DNA of 64,000 bases from Blastobasis lacticolella (lineage: Eukaryota; Arthropoda; Insecta; Lepidoptera; Blastobasidae), in contig LR990048.1 of the NCBI GenBank assembly GCA_905147135.1, forward strand, positions 12,322,563 through 12,386,562, in the 5' to 3' direction. Below are positions 18,004-29,062 of this stretch, in pieces. The notes beneath the pieces are model-generated. The model did no database searches. It was not told where the DNA came from and worked only from the letters and a program-made list of their open reading frames with translations. Made by a program: the position numbers and the translations under genes. Position 1 is the stretch's first letter. Each line of letters opens with the position of its first letter.

Positions 18004-18918
18004 CTAATGTCAAACTCAGTTGCTATAGATCGACAACTTAACTGGTATATCGCCTGCGGAAAGTGAGGTCTGGAGCAGTGAGCATTTTCTTCCGCAAAAC
18101 GTCACTCGATGACATTCCTCGGAAAAAGAATGCACTCGAGATCATGTCGGAACTTGTTCCAAGATATTATATCCCGAGACGAGAAACCTAATATTTGCCA
18201 ATGGCAAATTGTAAAACTAAACCTCGATTTTGAATTCTGTGTTCTGTTTCTAGAAATAAGCAGTGCGTCATATACGTATGTATGTCTGTAACATAAAATA
18301 ACTTATTAGACTTTTTTTGACTTAAGATATTTCACTGCTGGGCAAAGGCCTCCCCCAGAGATCTTCACAAAGGCCGGTCCTGTGCCGTCCGCATCCAGCC
18401 CGTACCCGCAACCTTACATCCAGGTGCTGGCGACCAGGTCTTCGGACCATCTTGCTAGAGAGAGGCGTGCCCATTGAAAAAGGCGGACAGCACAATTACA
18501 AAGCTTGAGCATAAAAGGGATCTTATGTCTAGAATTTTTTTTAAACTATTTTTTAGCAAACATTTTCGAGCTTCCATCTCAGGATTTATCTTCGGCAAAT
18601 TAACCTCGTGTGCGTTGTTTCGAGCGTTCGTAACAAATTAATCAACCGCGCTGTGCGGAGTCCGCGAGCGCACTAAGAATCGTCACCGGGGATGTTAGAT
18701 GCCAAGTCAGAAATTATGGCACAGGCCTGGCTCTCCCTAAAATAGTACGAAAATGGCTAAAAAGGTACGCTACTTTTCTGAACTTCACTGAAGCTCCCTG
18801 CCCCGCGACCCCGCGCTTGGCCCCTTAACGTCACATGACGTCACCCACTCTGCCCCCCGAACCGCGCAGGCGATACACCAGTTAAGTTGTCGACCAATAA
18901 TTGAGTTAGACAATAGCC
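18004..18918. mobile_element. Inverted-repeat element, family F, copy 1 (about 0.9 kb)
   Basis: Left end 18004-18060 (CTAATGTCAAACTCAGTTG, then TCGACAACTTAACTGGTATA, then TCGCCTGCGG) is mirrored at 18862-18918 (CCGCGCAGGCGATACACCAG, TTAAGTTGTCGA, TTGAGTTAGACAATAG). Interior segments match a second, oppositely oriented copy at 52463-53399. An RTE 3' end is embedded at 18330-18478. No transposase is visible, so it is non-autonomous. Confidence 0.65.
18330..18478 (-). repeat. RTE-type LINE 3' end
   Basis: CACTGCTGGGCAAAGGCCTC, CCCCAGAGATCTTCACAAAG and CCGGTCCTGTGCCGTCCGCA are the reverse complement of the C-terminal coding end of lepidopteran RTE elements (compare 33863-34050). It is a short 5'-truncated copy inside the family F element. 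Confidence 0.65.
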
Positions 18919-18920
18919 CC

Positions 18921-19046
18921 GCTGGCCGGGGTTCCCTGATCGGGGTCACGGAGGTCAGATGGCAATCGTTCCACTGTAATTAATCCTGAATCATGGTCAA
19001 GGCGGACCCCAGGTCCTTGAGCGCGAGAGCACGAGAGCCAAGATAA
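18921..19046 (+). repeat. SINE-A 3' part
   Basis: GGTCACGGAGGTCAGATGGC, CATGGTCAAGGCGGACCCC and GCGCGAGAGCACGAGAGCC are followed by AAGAT, giving the SINE-A 3' half without the head. Confidence 0.7.
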
Positions 19047-19560
19047 CTATTTTATTTATTTTTACTGACAATTAAATTGAGAAAGTTTATTCTAGTTGTC
19101 GTCAACAAAATAAATATACTTTCAACTGCACCAACTGACTCAATCAAATACACTTATTTTTATAAACATTATGAAATTAATGAAACAAACACGAAAGTAA
19201 GGCGACGCTCGGTGTCGCAATGAAAACAAACACACATTTATCGAAATACGCTAGATATTGCTTGCCCCTCGCTATGATCCTTATAGAACTCACTCGAGAA
19301 GGATAAACAACTCCCTATATCCAGTTTTGCAGGAAAATAATGATACTAGCACACTAGCGATTTTCTGACTAACATGATTCGGTAGCGATGTCGCCGTGAG
19401 ACCGCTTTTTTGTCACGCTAAGCTCCAGTGGTATTTGTCGACATGTATTGTCTTCTACTCGGCCAAGTGTTTCAAGTAACATTTCGATAACGAAAATACT
19501 ACGTACCCATGCCATAGATGGCGTATAGAATTTTTGTCCTTGTGAAATCCTATCAAACTA
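19047..19560. other. No gene seen
   Basis: AT-rich spacer with no open frame longer than 60 codons and no recognised repeat. Confidence 0.4.
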
Positions 19561-19995
19561 TTGTAAATTTACTAGCCTTTTCCAGTGGGTTTCACCCGCG
19601 AGCAGTTCAGGGGCCATAATTTTGAACCGCTGGCATCGAGGCTTTAATTTTTATTTTCAGTATGAACAATTTTATGTTTTGGAGCATAACGCTAATTTTC
19701 CGTCCGCTATTGATGTCGCCAATTTAATTTAAAAAATGTTGGTTTTTTTCATGCCAAAAAACTAAATTGAAAGGGACGGCGCGAGCTGTTCAAATATAGA
19801 GCTCCGGATCAAACATTTAACTTTCCCGCGGGATCCTATTATTTTCAGGATTAAAAAGTACCCTAGTATGTCACTCGGAAATAATGTGGCTTGCTAATTA
19901 ATGAAAGAATTTTCCAAATCTATTAAGTAGTTTTTGAGTTTATCTTCTTTATCTATCTTATCGTATCTATCTTCTATAATATTAGTATAGAAGAC
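19561..19995 (+). repeat. Interspersed repeat related to family C
   Basis: It contains TTTCACCCGCGAGCAGTTCA, TTTCCCGCGGGATCCTATTA, CTCGGAAATAATGTGGCTTG and an end of the type TATAATATTAGTATAGAAG. A similar block order is present at 17775-17960 and, inverted, at 32215-32420. Non-coding. Confidence 0.5.
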
Positions 19996-21200
19996 ATAAA
20001 TAACGAAATTACGAAATACAGAATAATTTCAAGTTGTTTAATTGAAACATTTTGTATAAAATACAGGATAGACAGATACAGCATTATAACCATATTTATT
20101 TTAATATTTGTGTGTACCTTAATAAATACTTTTATATTAATGTCAAATTTAAAAAAAAACTCTGCTCCCTACGCCCGAAACAAGTGTGTTGGGGTTCTAA
20201 ACGGGAAGCGGGAACAAACATCCCACGGCACATCACCGTTACGATCCCTGCTGAGATATAAGGGCTGAATAATAAAGCTCAGGTGTACGATGCTAATGTG
20301 ACGAGTCGGGTGCCGAGACTGGAGCGGCGATTACTGTTACGTGAGCCATAAAGTACCTATTTAAAAGGTACCTACGTGACGCGATTTGACTGTTTTGCGG
20401 CAGCTCCGACATTGTTGTGGCAAAAGGAGGGCCGGTGGATATGTATGGACATACAATCGCCTGCGGAGAAGGCCTGCTTCGACTAACACAATATGCTAGA
20501 ATAGATAGGATAGGCTTGGAGGAATATAACTACACTAAAGGAGGAAGGGTTTAAATAATAACGGCTATAAAGTTTTGTTAGTAAAAGATTTATTCATAAA
20601 CCTGTATAAAATTGGTTACAATTAGACTATTGTCACATACAGCTAATAAACAAGCTGTCATATGTAATTGTACGTTTGTAATTCAATGTCTTTTGATTGT
20701 CATATCATAAATTATCTGAAAAATAAAAGAAACAATTCAATGTAAGTCTATATAATAATAACTAGCGTCCTGCCCTTACGGGTATCGTTATAGAATCACA
20801 CGCTGGACGAATCTGAGAATTGCCTGAAAAATTCATCAGAATAAAACAGACATATCGATTGTAACGATATAATTCTAGGACTTAAACAGTTTTAATTTGC
20901 CTTTGAGACAGGCGCAGGTATTTTTTTTATATTAAATTAGCCAGTCATTTAACCACCTTCTCACCCGGTGTAAGTGACAATGCGGTCGATGATTGAGCAT
21001 GCCTGAAATGACGTCATTTCTTGAAAGTTCAAATGTCGTAACTGTTTGGTAACACTGCTACAGTAAGACCGCATCTGTGATGATGGTACAGTCCACAAAA
21101 GTGATATCACTTATGCTCTCGAACTGTACATTATTTTACCTAATTAGATGAGTATGTGGTTTTAGAACCAAACAATTATAGCCAACCTGTCTTCGGGAGA
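19996..21200. other. No gene; short repeat pieces
   Basis: A family C start (TAACTAGCGTCCTGCCCTTA) lies at 20759 and a fragment at 20945-21010 (CACCTTCTCACCCGGTGTAA, then CAATGCGGTCGATG) matches 4385-4440. The ORF at 20052-20261 has no recognisable product. Confidence 0.4.
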
Positions 21201-21262
21201 CGCGCAATGCTGGACATAGGCCTCCCCCTGAGATTTCCACAAAGGCCGGTCTTGTGCCATCC
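21201..21262 (-). repeat. RTE LINE 3'-end fragment
   Basis: GCTGGACATAGGCCTCCCCC, TGAGATTTCCACAAAGGCCG and GTCTTGTGCCATCCG match the same RTE C-terminal segment as 18330-18478. Confidence 0.6.
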
Positions 21263-21782
21263 GTACCCTTCCTTATAATGATGAACCTGCATTATCTGGA
21301 GATAGCTACACTATCCTGGGTAGAGTTTGGCATGATTTCGTTTGCAATGCATTTTATATGACAAGCAAGATAATAGCTGAAATTACGTCCCATTTTGGCA
21401 TACAGCCGATGCGGATGTTTGGCAATAACACGTTCTTTACATTTTGTATAGGAAGGCCACACATTACATGCGACGGAAATTTCGGCAATGTCCGTGTTGT
21501 CGCCGCCTAAGGGCAGAGTTACAAAACCGCTTTCTGTTCAAAATTTGAATTTTATGTAGCTGTTATTTCACATCGAATGGATCCTTCGTACCGAATCACG
21601 AGCTTAGAGCGAAGAGCCAGCATTGATAATCTGATTCCAAAGACTCTTTCAATAGCAATTTACAAAACGACAAGGATTTATTATTATACATGTGAGAAGC
21701 GTCAATGTATTTTCTTCACTAGTTTATTAACGCTACGTTTTTATCCATTGCGTTGTCTTGTTTTATATCAGTATCTCCTACT

Positions 21783-22148
21783 CGGCGAGCGTCGGTGGCC
21801 GAGCGGTTAGAGTATGCCACTCGTAAGCCAGAGGTCCCGGGTTCGAATCCTGCTCCGGCCATGTACCAATGACTGTTTTATGAGTTATGTACTAATTTGT
21901 TGAATACTAACCGATGCTCTTACGGTGAGGGAAAACATCGTGATGAAACCTGCACATTCAGGAGACTGGATGTGTAACCATGATTCAATCTGGTCAGATT
22001 CCCCTGGTAGCAGGGTCATGGAGGTCAGATGGCAGTCGCTTCACTGTAATTACCTGACCTGCTGAATCCTGGATCATGGTCAAGGCGGACCCCGGGCCCT
22101 CGTACGCGAGAGCACAACCGGGACAATAACGCCAAGATGATTTTTTTT
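21783..22148 (+). repeat. SINE-A, full length, with 11-bp target-site duplication
   Basis: This is a complete copy. The tRNA-like head has an A-box TGGCCGAGCGGTTAGAG and a B-box GGTTCGAATCC; the shared body follows, then GCGAGAGCACAACCGGGACA and ATAACGCCAAGATGA with a T-run. TATCTCCTACT occurs at 21772-21782 and 22149-22159. Despite its tRNA-like look the head cannot be a functional tRNA because it runs into the SINE body without an acceptor-stem partner. Confidence 0.85.
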
Positions 22149-22239
22149 TATCTCCTACTAGGTAACATTCTCACCGACATCGTCATCATTAAGAGTCCAT
22201 GATAGTTGTGATGAAAATATATACTCACAATAAATTCCT
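22149..22239 (-). other. Region downstream of the first I29 gene, with splice-donor-like site
   Basis: On the minus strand the sequence after the stop codon reads AGGAATTTATT then GTGAGTATAT (GT at 22228-22227). This matches the position of the coding intron donor in the plus-strand paralog, so the last intron of this gene probably lies in its 3' UTR. The acceptor was not identified. Confidence 0.35.
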
Positions 22240-22536
22240 TTAGTGTACATGGGCTTTCTTCTCGTCTAATGTTAAATCCGAAAACTTGTTAATGTCTAAC
22301 ACACCACCGCTTGGACGGGAGTTTCCTTCGTTGATCAACTTCAGAGTTTCCGTAAAGGCATAGTACCGTATTACTCTATCCTCCAAATGGTCGTAATGTT
22401 TATGGTACTTCTCTTCGAATTCGTTAAACAATATCGGCGCTTTTCTTATATCGTAGAAGGGTTTTTCAGTATCTGAAGGGAAAGAAGCAACGCCTGCAAC
22501 GCAAATCGCGAGAGTGACGAACAACAAACTGTGCAT
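22240..22536 (-). CDS. Secreted I29 (cathepsin propeptide-like) cysteine protease inhibitor, paralog 1
   Basis: A 98-residue protein with a signal peptide (MHSLLFVTLAICVAGVAS) and one I29 inhibitor domain. The mature part starts near KPFYDIRKAPILFNEFEEKY. It has an ERFNIN-like helix (FTETLKLINEGN, with the family Asn replaced by Thr) and a GNFD-like strand DINKFSDLT. There is no papain-type catalytic domain, so it should act alone as a tight-binding inhibitor of cathepsin L-like proteases, as the Bombyx propeptide-like inhibitors do. That role is inferred from the family. The product is expected in haemolymph or gut lumen. The start is supported by a TATA box about 61 bp upstream and by a leader shared with the neighbour at 26872-27192. 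The length is normal for the family. Confidence 0.85.
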   Translation of the reverse strand: MHSLLFVTLAICVAGVASFPSDTEKPFYDIRKAPILFNEFEEKYHKHYDHLEDRVIRYYAFTETLKLINEGNSRPSGGVLDINKFSDLTLDEKKAHVH

Positions 22537-22568
22537 TATAAACGGAATTCTCCAACTTCAGAGTCTAA

Positions 22569-22604
22569 ATGTGTCACAATTACGTCGTCCACAACATTTA
22601 TATA
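22569..22604 (-). promoter_or_regulatory. Core promoter of I29 paralog 1: TATA box and conserved GTGACACAT
   Basis: On the minus strand TATATAAA lies at 22604-22597 and GTGACACAT at 22577-22569. The latter ends 33 nt before the ATG, and the leader ends GTTTATAATG. The paralog at 26872-27192 has the same words at matching spacing, with transcription probably starting near GTGACACAT. Confidence 0.65.
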
Positions 22605-22924
22605 GATTTATATCGATTAATGTGTGTGTACAACAACGTGTATTTTAATGTGACGAATGTGGTCCTCGTCACATTTACTACGCCGCCTTGTGAAAATTAT
22701 CACAATGTAGATTGATTTTATTATGTTTATTATAATCAACGCGCTGATTGACGTTTCTTCGTGACAAATATAATATGTAATACAAGTAAATTAATATTTC
22801 GTACGTCAATCTAGTTTTGTAATATACCATATACAACATATTAAAAGACTTAATTGATTTCCATTCTAGTAGGTAAAATAATGAACTTAATCATATTACT
22901 TGCATTTTTTTATTTTTCAAAAGA
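22605..22924. other. Upstream region of I29 paralog 1, no gene
   Basis: AT-rich sequence. It should hold any upstream control elements of the inhibitor gene, but no motif can be named with confidence. Confidence 0.35.
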
Positions 22925-23230
22925 GTGTTGAATCTAGGGATTCTTGTTATGTGGGTTAAGGCCACCAGGCCAAGGACGGACTCAGCCGAAGTCATTAGCC
23001 CTCGGAGATTCTATGGAGAAGCAACAGATCCTGGAACATCGAATGGCTACAAGTTGTTATACATGGACTCTCCGAGTGGGGATAGCCCGAGCAGTACTGA
23101 CGCCAAACCCGGTGGTGGCTGCTTAAAGGAGCCCCGCGTCGGTAAAGAAGTGATGGCTCGATTGCTTTCAAGAATTTGAGCCGAAGCAGTTTGGACGTGC
23201 AGCCACCAGACCTACCCCCAAATCAAGAAG
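22925..23230 (+). repeat. Possible interspersed coding-like fragment, unassigned
   Basis: This is a GC-richer segment than its surroundings, with plus-strand frames open from 22925 to 23179. The start is an alternative codon and the protein (PSGDSPSSTDAKPGGG and similar) matches nothing known to me. It is more likely a transposon remnant than a gene. Confidence 0.25.
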
Positions 23231-23902
23231 GTTAAAGAAGGCGGTTTTTTAAATAAGGAATGTGAATAAAAAAAGGAATTAGCTCATTGTACGGAGTAGA
23301 CTGATGTGGCGATAGGAAGGTTGCGAAGCCAGTTTAATTGATAACTGTTAGAAAATAGATAGATACCTAATAAAGCTTGATGAGGAACATAGGAACTGTC
23401 AAGTGGGGCGCTATCACTGCTATTTATGTAGCAGCACCGGAAGCATATAATATTCTGTCATCATCAGTAGTCTATATGGGCACTGCTGGGCATAGGCTTT
23501 GTTTTATTGCTTAGTCTGGCACTAGATGGCACTTTGTAAGATTTTGTAACTTATTTTACGAACATTACCGTACCTAGTTGCTGAGTAGCCCAATGAGTAG
23601 CCCGATATTTCACCGCAATTGCATGCCTCATTGTCACGTGACGATTCAACTGCCTCGAAATAATAGACTGGCTAGAGTCTAGTATAAACGTAGTTCCAGT
23701 TCTACACGTGCAGCCTGTGGATCAATTACACGCAGGGGGCGTACAGCGCACTGCGCGTCTAATATAATAATGGGTTTGGAATGCTGATGAGGTTGCTGCG
23801 ATGCTATAGCACGTCCGGTATGTTCAGGGAGGTTTTCACGCCACTATGCGGAAACGATACGCATCGCTATGGAGACGCTCTCGTGGCAGCCCCAACAGCA
23901 TT
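23231..23902. other. No gene; RTE scrap near 23472-23500
   Basis: A short GGGCACTGCTGGGCATAGGC piece resembles an RTE LINE 3' end in minus orientation. The remainder shows nothing recognisable. Confidence 0.35.
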
Positions 23903-24187
23903 CTAAGGTTAGGGTATACGACTCGTAAGCGAGTTGTACCAGGTTTGAATCCCGCTGCGACCATGTACCAATGGCTCTTTTCTGAGTTATTAACACAAAC
24001 CGCTGCTCTTACGGTGAGGGAAACGTCGTGATGAAACCTGCACATTCAGGGGACTGAATGTGTAACCATTATCCTATCTTGTCAGGCTCCCCTCGTAGCA
24101 GGGTCACGGAAGTCAGATGGCAGTCGCTCTACTGTAATTACTTGATGTGCCAAATCCTGGATCATAAACGCATAAACGCTAAGATGA
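23903..24187 (+). repeat. SINE-A, nearly complete, degenerate head
   Basis: GTTAGGGTATACGACTCGTA and GGTTTGAATCCCGCTGCGAC form the tRNA-like head. The body follows with CTCTTACGGTGAGGGAAACG, GCACATTCAGGGGACTGAAT and GCCAAATCCTGGATCATAAA. The end ACGCTAAGATGA is a degenerate tail. Confidence 0.75.
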
Positions 24188-24524
24188 ATATGTTTAATAT
24201 TATAAATCAGGCTTTCTTATTACATCTCAAAAAATGAGTAATAATAAATAAAATTGCTATTCAGTAGTCGACAAAAATGCTTGATCCCTAGACACTTTTA
24301 ATGTGTGTAGGTAGAATATTTGTTCACGATGCCAATATAAAAACATTTGCTGTGATGGATATAGTTCAAACTTTAGTGTCCATAATAGGTATTACTTTAT
24401 TTCTTATCTCGCATAATAATGTAGGTACAAAACTTACAAAGGTATTAAGAATTTGTCTGTTCTGTTAATCGCTCAAAATAACACCTGCTACGGGGTTTAA
24501 ATACGCTATATAATATAGCTACGG
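24188..24524. other. No gene seen
   Basis: AT-rich spacer between the SINE and the purine-rich microsatellite. Confidence 0.35.
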
Positions 24525-24640
24525 GGGATAAGGATACGGATGAGAATGAGGACGAAGATTAGGATGAGGACGAGGATAAGGATGAGGATGAATATGAGGA
24601 TGAGGATGTGGATGAGGATCAGGATAAGGAAAGTGCTTCG
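24525..24640 (+). repeat. Degenerate GATGAG-type microsatellite
   Basis: About 115 bp of imperfect GA(T/C)GAG and GATAAG hexanucleotides (for example GAGGATGAGGATGTGGATGA). The plus strand is almost pure purine. It would encode an acidic repeat if translated but stops interrupt it. Confidence 0.7.
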
Positions 24641-25082
24641 TATCTTTCTCTGAGCATTAAAAAGCCTTTCAAGCCTGTGACAAAATTAAAAGTCAAGATA
24701 GCAGCATAACCAATCAGGTGGCTGCGCACGTCAGATACTGATGTGTTAGAAAATTTTCAGTGAAAAAAGCATAGTCAAACTACAGCTAAAACTTAACTAA
24801 AAATGACATATTACTGAAGATGTAATACGACGCTTAAGAAACAAATATAGCACTTCATTTTTTAAGCTTAGTTCCTGTGGACTGAGTAGCAAAGCGAGTT
24901 CTCTTTACATACTCGTACAACTCTCGCGAGAGATGCGTCCGAAGGATGTTTGCTAAAGGATGTGTGCTGTGCTTGTGTATTAAGGATGCACCTCCCATGC
25001 GCTCCAAGCACTACGCTTTTTGAAGATACAGCATAGGACGGTAAAATATCGGCTAGTTTAGGCTTCCTATTTACTCACAACA
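24641..25082. other. No gene seen
   Basis: No frame or repeat was recognised in this stretch. Confidence 0.35.
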
Positions 25083-25380
25083 GCGTGGGCGGCCTAGTGG
25101 CAACGGTATCCGACTCGCAATGTGAGAGGTACCGTGTTCGGCTACTGCCACCATGTACCAATGATTCTTTCCATCACTATATTCTTCCAATATCTAGACA
25201 TTGTTGAACACTAACCGATGCTCTTACGGTGAGGGAAAACATCGTGATGAAACTTACATATTCAGGCGACTGAAGGTATAACTGTGGTCCAATCTGGTCA
25301 GGTTAACAGGGTCACGGAGGTCAGATGGCAGTCGCTCCTCTGTAATTATCTGATCTGTCAAATCCTGGATAATGGATCAT
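25083..25380 (+). repeat. SINE-A, nearly complete
   Basis: The head GGGCGGCCTAGTGGCAACGG is degenerate. The body has CTAACCGATGCTCTTACGGT, CATATTCAGGCGACTGAAGG and GATCTGTCAAATCCTGGATA. The GAT tail is lost. Confidence 0.7.
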
Positions 25381-26862
25381 TTACGTAGGTAAAACAAGTG
25401 CGTTATAGACGACGATCTACGAAGCCTAAATAGCAGAACTTCATAATATAGAGCCGACATGTACTTACGTAGCTAAGCTGGATAACCTATGCTATTATTT
25501 AAAGCTATGCAGATATATCTTCGCGTCTTTATATCGCTCATCTACCTCGCAGCTTAAGTAGGCGCGGGTGTCTAGTTTCACATCTTCTCTACGCATCGTA
25601 GCAAGCTTAGCTCTATCGTAAATAGAGTGGAAAGCCTTAATTTGATCATATTTCTATTTGTTAGCAGTGGCATCACGAGTACAATACTAATAAGTGTAGT
25701 TAGTAGTCGTGATGTCACTGATACCCCAAACACTACGTATTACAGATTTTGTAAATATACTGGTTTTAGGTAGATTCTAGAGTAAAGGAATAAGTATAGA
25801 TTACCAAAATCAGTAACAGTACCGACAGGACAACCCTATATACTGCCTCTCCCGTCTTAGCAGGCATAAGCAATTACTTCAGAGACATTTCCGGCAGACT
25901 TAGACGTTAAACCTATGTCATTCCTTATACATCTAGCTAGAAGTAAGAGCGTAATCCTTATAATATTATCTTGTGTTTTACCATTGTTCACTTTCCTACC
26001 CTTTTTTCTCCACTTCGCCTGGCTGTAGATCCTCACGTCGTAAGCGGTTGGCTTTCGTTGACTTTACTTTCGGCAGTCGGCCATAGTCGGCCCTAACTCT
26101 ACTTTTTAGTGTTATAGAACCTCAAATGTTTTATATACTTATAATAATATATTATGTTACGGAAATTAGTGGGTTCGATTACCAGCTAAGACAAGCAAGG
26201 CTCTGATTCATTATATACCAGTAGGTACATACCTAACGTAACAAGGAAGATAAATTATTTTTGTAAATAAAAGAATGGTTTCTATTGGTAACATTTTTAA
26301 TGTTTAAGGTATGGTTCCAGGTATGGTTCATTTAATGTCATATTACACGCAGTATATTATATTATTCGCTTTATCCGTTACCTTAATATTTTTAAACCAA
26401 ATGTCAATCTGAAAGAAAATAATATAATATCCATTTATTAAGAGTACTCAAGCTATTAGTAACCCTTCTTCTGTCACAGTCGGATAAAAATCCTCTCTTT
26501 ACTTATAGAAGCACATGCTCATCCTCTCCATCACCAACTCTCTCTTCGTCTCTTTCGTCTTTTTATATGAAAAATAGATACGTCGACGAATCTTATTCAT
26601 ATATTTCTACACGAATGGGGTTAATAACGACTTTTACCAACTTTTACTGAACTATAATTCATTTAAAAACCTTTCTGAAAGGGATAGTCAGAGACGTACA
26701 CACATGATGCAATATGTTAACTTTCGTTGTATTCGTAATCTGTACTTTATAACACACGTTAGCACTATAATATATTATGACCATTGCGTTGTACAGTGCG
26801 GTAACTTTCGCTCAAGCAACATCACCAATGTTTAGTCTGAAATATGTAGGTACTAAAAATTT
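25381..26862. other. Intergenic, no gene seen
   Basis: About 1.5 kb downstream of I29 paralog 2 without a convincing ORF. Any 3' UTR exon of that gene would lie here, but no acceptor could be picked with confidence. Confidence 0.35.
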
Positions 26863-26871
26863 TACTTACAA

Positions 26872-27192
26872 TTAGTTATTTTTTTCCGATGGTTTTTTTA
26901 AACCATACAGATGTTCTCTCTCCTTGTCGGTGTAATCAGCGAAATCGTTGATATCGTAAGTGGCGCCGCCTGGGGTGTACTGGGAGTTGTTTTCAATAAT
27001 CTGTTTTAAACTCTTAACGAAGGCATCGTAGTGAACTTGTCTGTCACTTGCGTCTTTGTATTTTCTATTGTATTTTGTCACAAATTCCTCGAACAATTGC
27101 GGGGCATCTTTAATTTCGTAGTGGGGAGGACCGTCCGCAGCCCAAGCCACCACACCCAGCACCGTCAGAGCAAGGAGACAAAAACTCTTCAT
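26872..27192 (-). CDS. Secreted I29 (cathepsin propeptide-like) cysteine protease inhibitor, paralog 2
   Basis: A 106-residue protein. I chose the ATG at 27192 rather than the in-frame ATG at 27216 because it starts directly with a signal peptide (MKSFCLLALTVLGVVAWA) and because the leader before it matches paralog 1 base for base in spacing. The mature domain starts GPPHYEIKDAPQLFEEF and has an ERFNIN-like helix (DRQVHYDAFVKSLKQIIENN, one Asn changed to Ser), a GNFD-like DINDFADYT and a charged tail ending PSEKNN. No protease domain follows. By family it should inhibit papain-like cysteine proteases outside the cell (inference). A strong donor (GTAAGTAAAA, GT at 26868-26867) lies five nucleotides downstream of the stop codon, so an intron in the 3' UTR is likely. 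Confidence 0.87.
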   Translation of the reverse strand: MKSFCLLALTVLGVVAWAADGPPHYEIKDAPQLFEEFVTKYNRKYKDASDRQVHYDAFVKSLKQIIENNSQYTPGGATYDINDFADYTDKEREHLYGLKKPSEKNN

Positions 27193-27224
27193 TATAAACT
27201 GATTGTTCCACAACACAAGTTGCT

Positions 27225-27259
27225 ATGTGTCACTATTATAGGCCACCATGCTTATATAG
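27225..27259 (-). promoter_or_regulatory. Core promoter of I29 paralog 2: TATA box and conserved GTGACACAT
   Basis: On the minus strand CTATATAAG lies at 27259-27251 and GTGACACAT at 27233-27225, the latter again ending 33 nt before the ATG at 27192. The leader ends GTTTATAATG as in paralog 1. The spacing supports both the promoter and the chosen start codon. Confidence 0.65.
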
Positions 27260-27524
27260 TAAAGCAATGTGGCTTGTTGAGGTAGTAAGCAATAAATTCA
27301 TCGTAATATGTAACATTTATGTGCATACTTTTGTTAATACGACAATGCAAATTGACGCTGCATTGTCATGTTTCTGCTAATAGCAAACTTTATAGCTGTG
27401 AGATATTGGAATATTTGTATCGTTAGTGTATGTCTTATGTTGACGTGGTACATGACATAAAATATGACCTTCGATGAGTGTTATGTCAGTCTAGTAATAT
27501 TAGCTGCAGATTGATCTGTCAGTT
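27260..27524. other. Upstream region of I29 paralog 2, no gene
   Basis: AT-rich sequence before the SINE, with no motif I can name. Confidence 0.3.
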
Positions 27525-27538
27525 AGTCAGGTTCCTAT

Positions 27539-27853
27539 CTTAGCGTTAATGTTCCGGTTGTGCTCTCGAAGACGAGGGCCCGGGGTCCACCTTGATCATG
27601 ATCCAGGATTTGGCGATCAGGCAATTACAGTGGAGCGACTACCATCTGATCTCCGTAACCCTGCTACCAGGAGACCTGACCAGATTGGAACATGGTTACA
27701 AATTCAGTTGCCAGAATTTGCAGGTTTCAGTCTCACCGTAAAAGCATCGGTTAGAATTCTCTCAGAAAGAGTCATATGGCCAAAGCGGGATTCGAACCCG
27801 GTAACTCTCGCTTACGAGTCGGATACTCAACCGCCCGGCCACCGACGCTTGCA
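27539..27853 (-). repeat. SINE-A, full length, with perfect 14-bp target-site duplication
   Basis: AGTCAGGTTCCTAT occurs at 27525-27538 and 27854-27867 and defines the 315-bp copy exactly. On the minus strand the head is GTCGGTGGCCGGGCGGTTGA with a B-box GGGTTCGAATCCC, and the end is CATTAACGCTAAG. It inserted upstream of I29 paralog 2. Confidence 0.9.
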
Positions 27854-27901
27854 AGTCAGGTTCCTATTTTATTATCCCTTATACTTATTAGACATACTGT
27901 A

Positions 27902-29062
27902 GAGGAAAGTAACCAAATATGGAATAGGGTCCAAATATGGAATTTCTTTATTTCATCGAAAATAATAATTTAAATCGCAATACAGAACCATATTATGTAT
28001 CATATACTTATATTAGACGTGTATAGGTTCAAACTTGTCAGTAGGGCGAAGGCCGGTGACATGGCATGTGCGTTTTGTTCGGTTGCTGCTCAGAACATTT
28101 TAATAGACGTAAAAACGATGTATTTCTCATTATTTAGAGAGTGATAACGTTCTACTCGCATATTTATGTGGTTGCATATATACTAGTTCTTGTATTACCA
28201 GGCTATTTATTTGTTTCTGTTTTGTAATTCTTTTAATATTGGCAATAATTTCTGAGGTCATTAAATTCCAAATATGGACAAGCACTGGGGTCCACTTATG
28301 GAATATTCTATATTCGGGTCAAGATCAAATTTGATGGTTTAATGTATACTTTTAATGTGTTCATATTTATTTTTCAGAATGCTTTCTAACACAAAAAATA
28401 AAGAAAAATATCCGAAATCCAAAAATGTATCGATTTACAACATAAAAACTATAATTGTGATTTGCGGTTGGTAAACAGCATTTTTCATACAAAGCCTTAA
28501 GAAAAGCTGTTTTACAAACAGCAAATACTTCTTTTTAAGATTTAAGCCAGCTGAATCGATTTGCACCAAATGTTATCTATGTTATATATTAGATAGGACG
28601 GTTAACTCAAGATACGGGGACTACCCGGGGGTCACTATGTCCAATTTCATATGTACCTATTTTTATTTTATTGTATTTTTTATTTTTTTGCAATAGGTAT
28701 AACAGTCTTATGATTTTTTTAAACTAGTTAAACTAGTCTAACTACTAAACCAATTTAGTAAATGATGAGACTGTTATTAAGAATTACAAAACATTATTTT
28801 ATCATATTTTTAAGTATTTGTTGTGGCTTTTTCTTATGGTCCATATTTGGGGGGTACCTATTCCATATTTGACTACCTTTTTCATTTTTTGATTTAACTA
28901 GGTTTTTGATACTGTAAATAATTATTAAAATCATAAGACTATCACTAAGTGTTGCAGTACATTATATCTTCTCATCTAATAAAAAATTTACTTCGTACTA
29001 TGAATAGTTTATTTTTTATATTCAAAAAACAAAATGGTATTCCATATTTGGTTACTTTCCTC
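27902..29062. mobile_element. TA-flanked non-autonomous DNA transposon (1161 bp), Tc1/mariner-like
   Basis: The ends are inverted repeats of at least 26 bp when the flanking A/T is counted: 27901-27926 (AGAGGAAAGTAACCAAATAT and onward) mirrors 29038-29063. TA dinucleotides flank both sides (27900-27901 and 29063-29064), as for Tc1/mariner elements. The core word CCAAATATGGA or its complement occurs about six times: near 27911, 27931, 28267, 28840, 28863 and 29041. There is no transposase frame. The repeated subterminal word may be a transposase-binding site (inference). Confidence 0.75.

Noticed and set aside
21785..21862. tRNA gene (A-box and B-box, GGTTCGAATCC)
   Set aside because: It is the head of a full-length SINE-A: the sequence runs on into the SINE body, the 3' acceptor stem does not pair with the 5' end, and a target-site duplication encloses the whole SINE.
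27192..27216. Upstream ATG at 27216 as the start of I29 paralog 2
   Set aside because: It would put eight polar residues before the signal peptide, and paralog 1 shows that the region is a 5' leader with conserved spacing to the second ATG.
27549..27902. 117-codon ORF upstream of I29 paralog 2
   Set aside because: Entirely within a SINE-A copy with a proven 14-bp target duplication.
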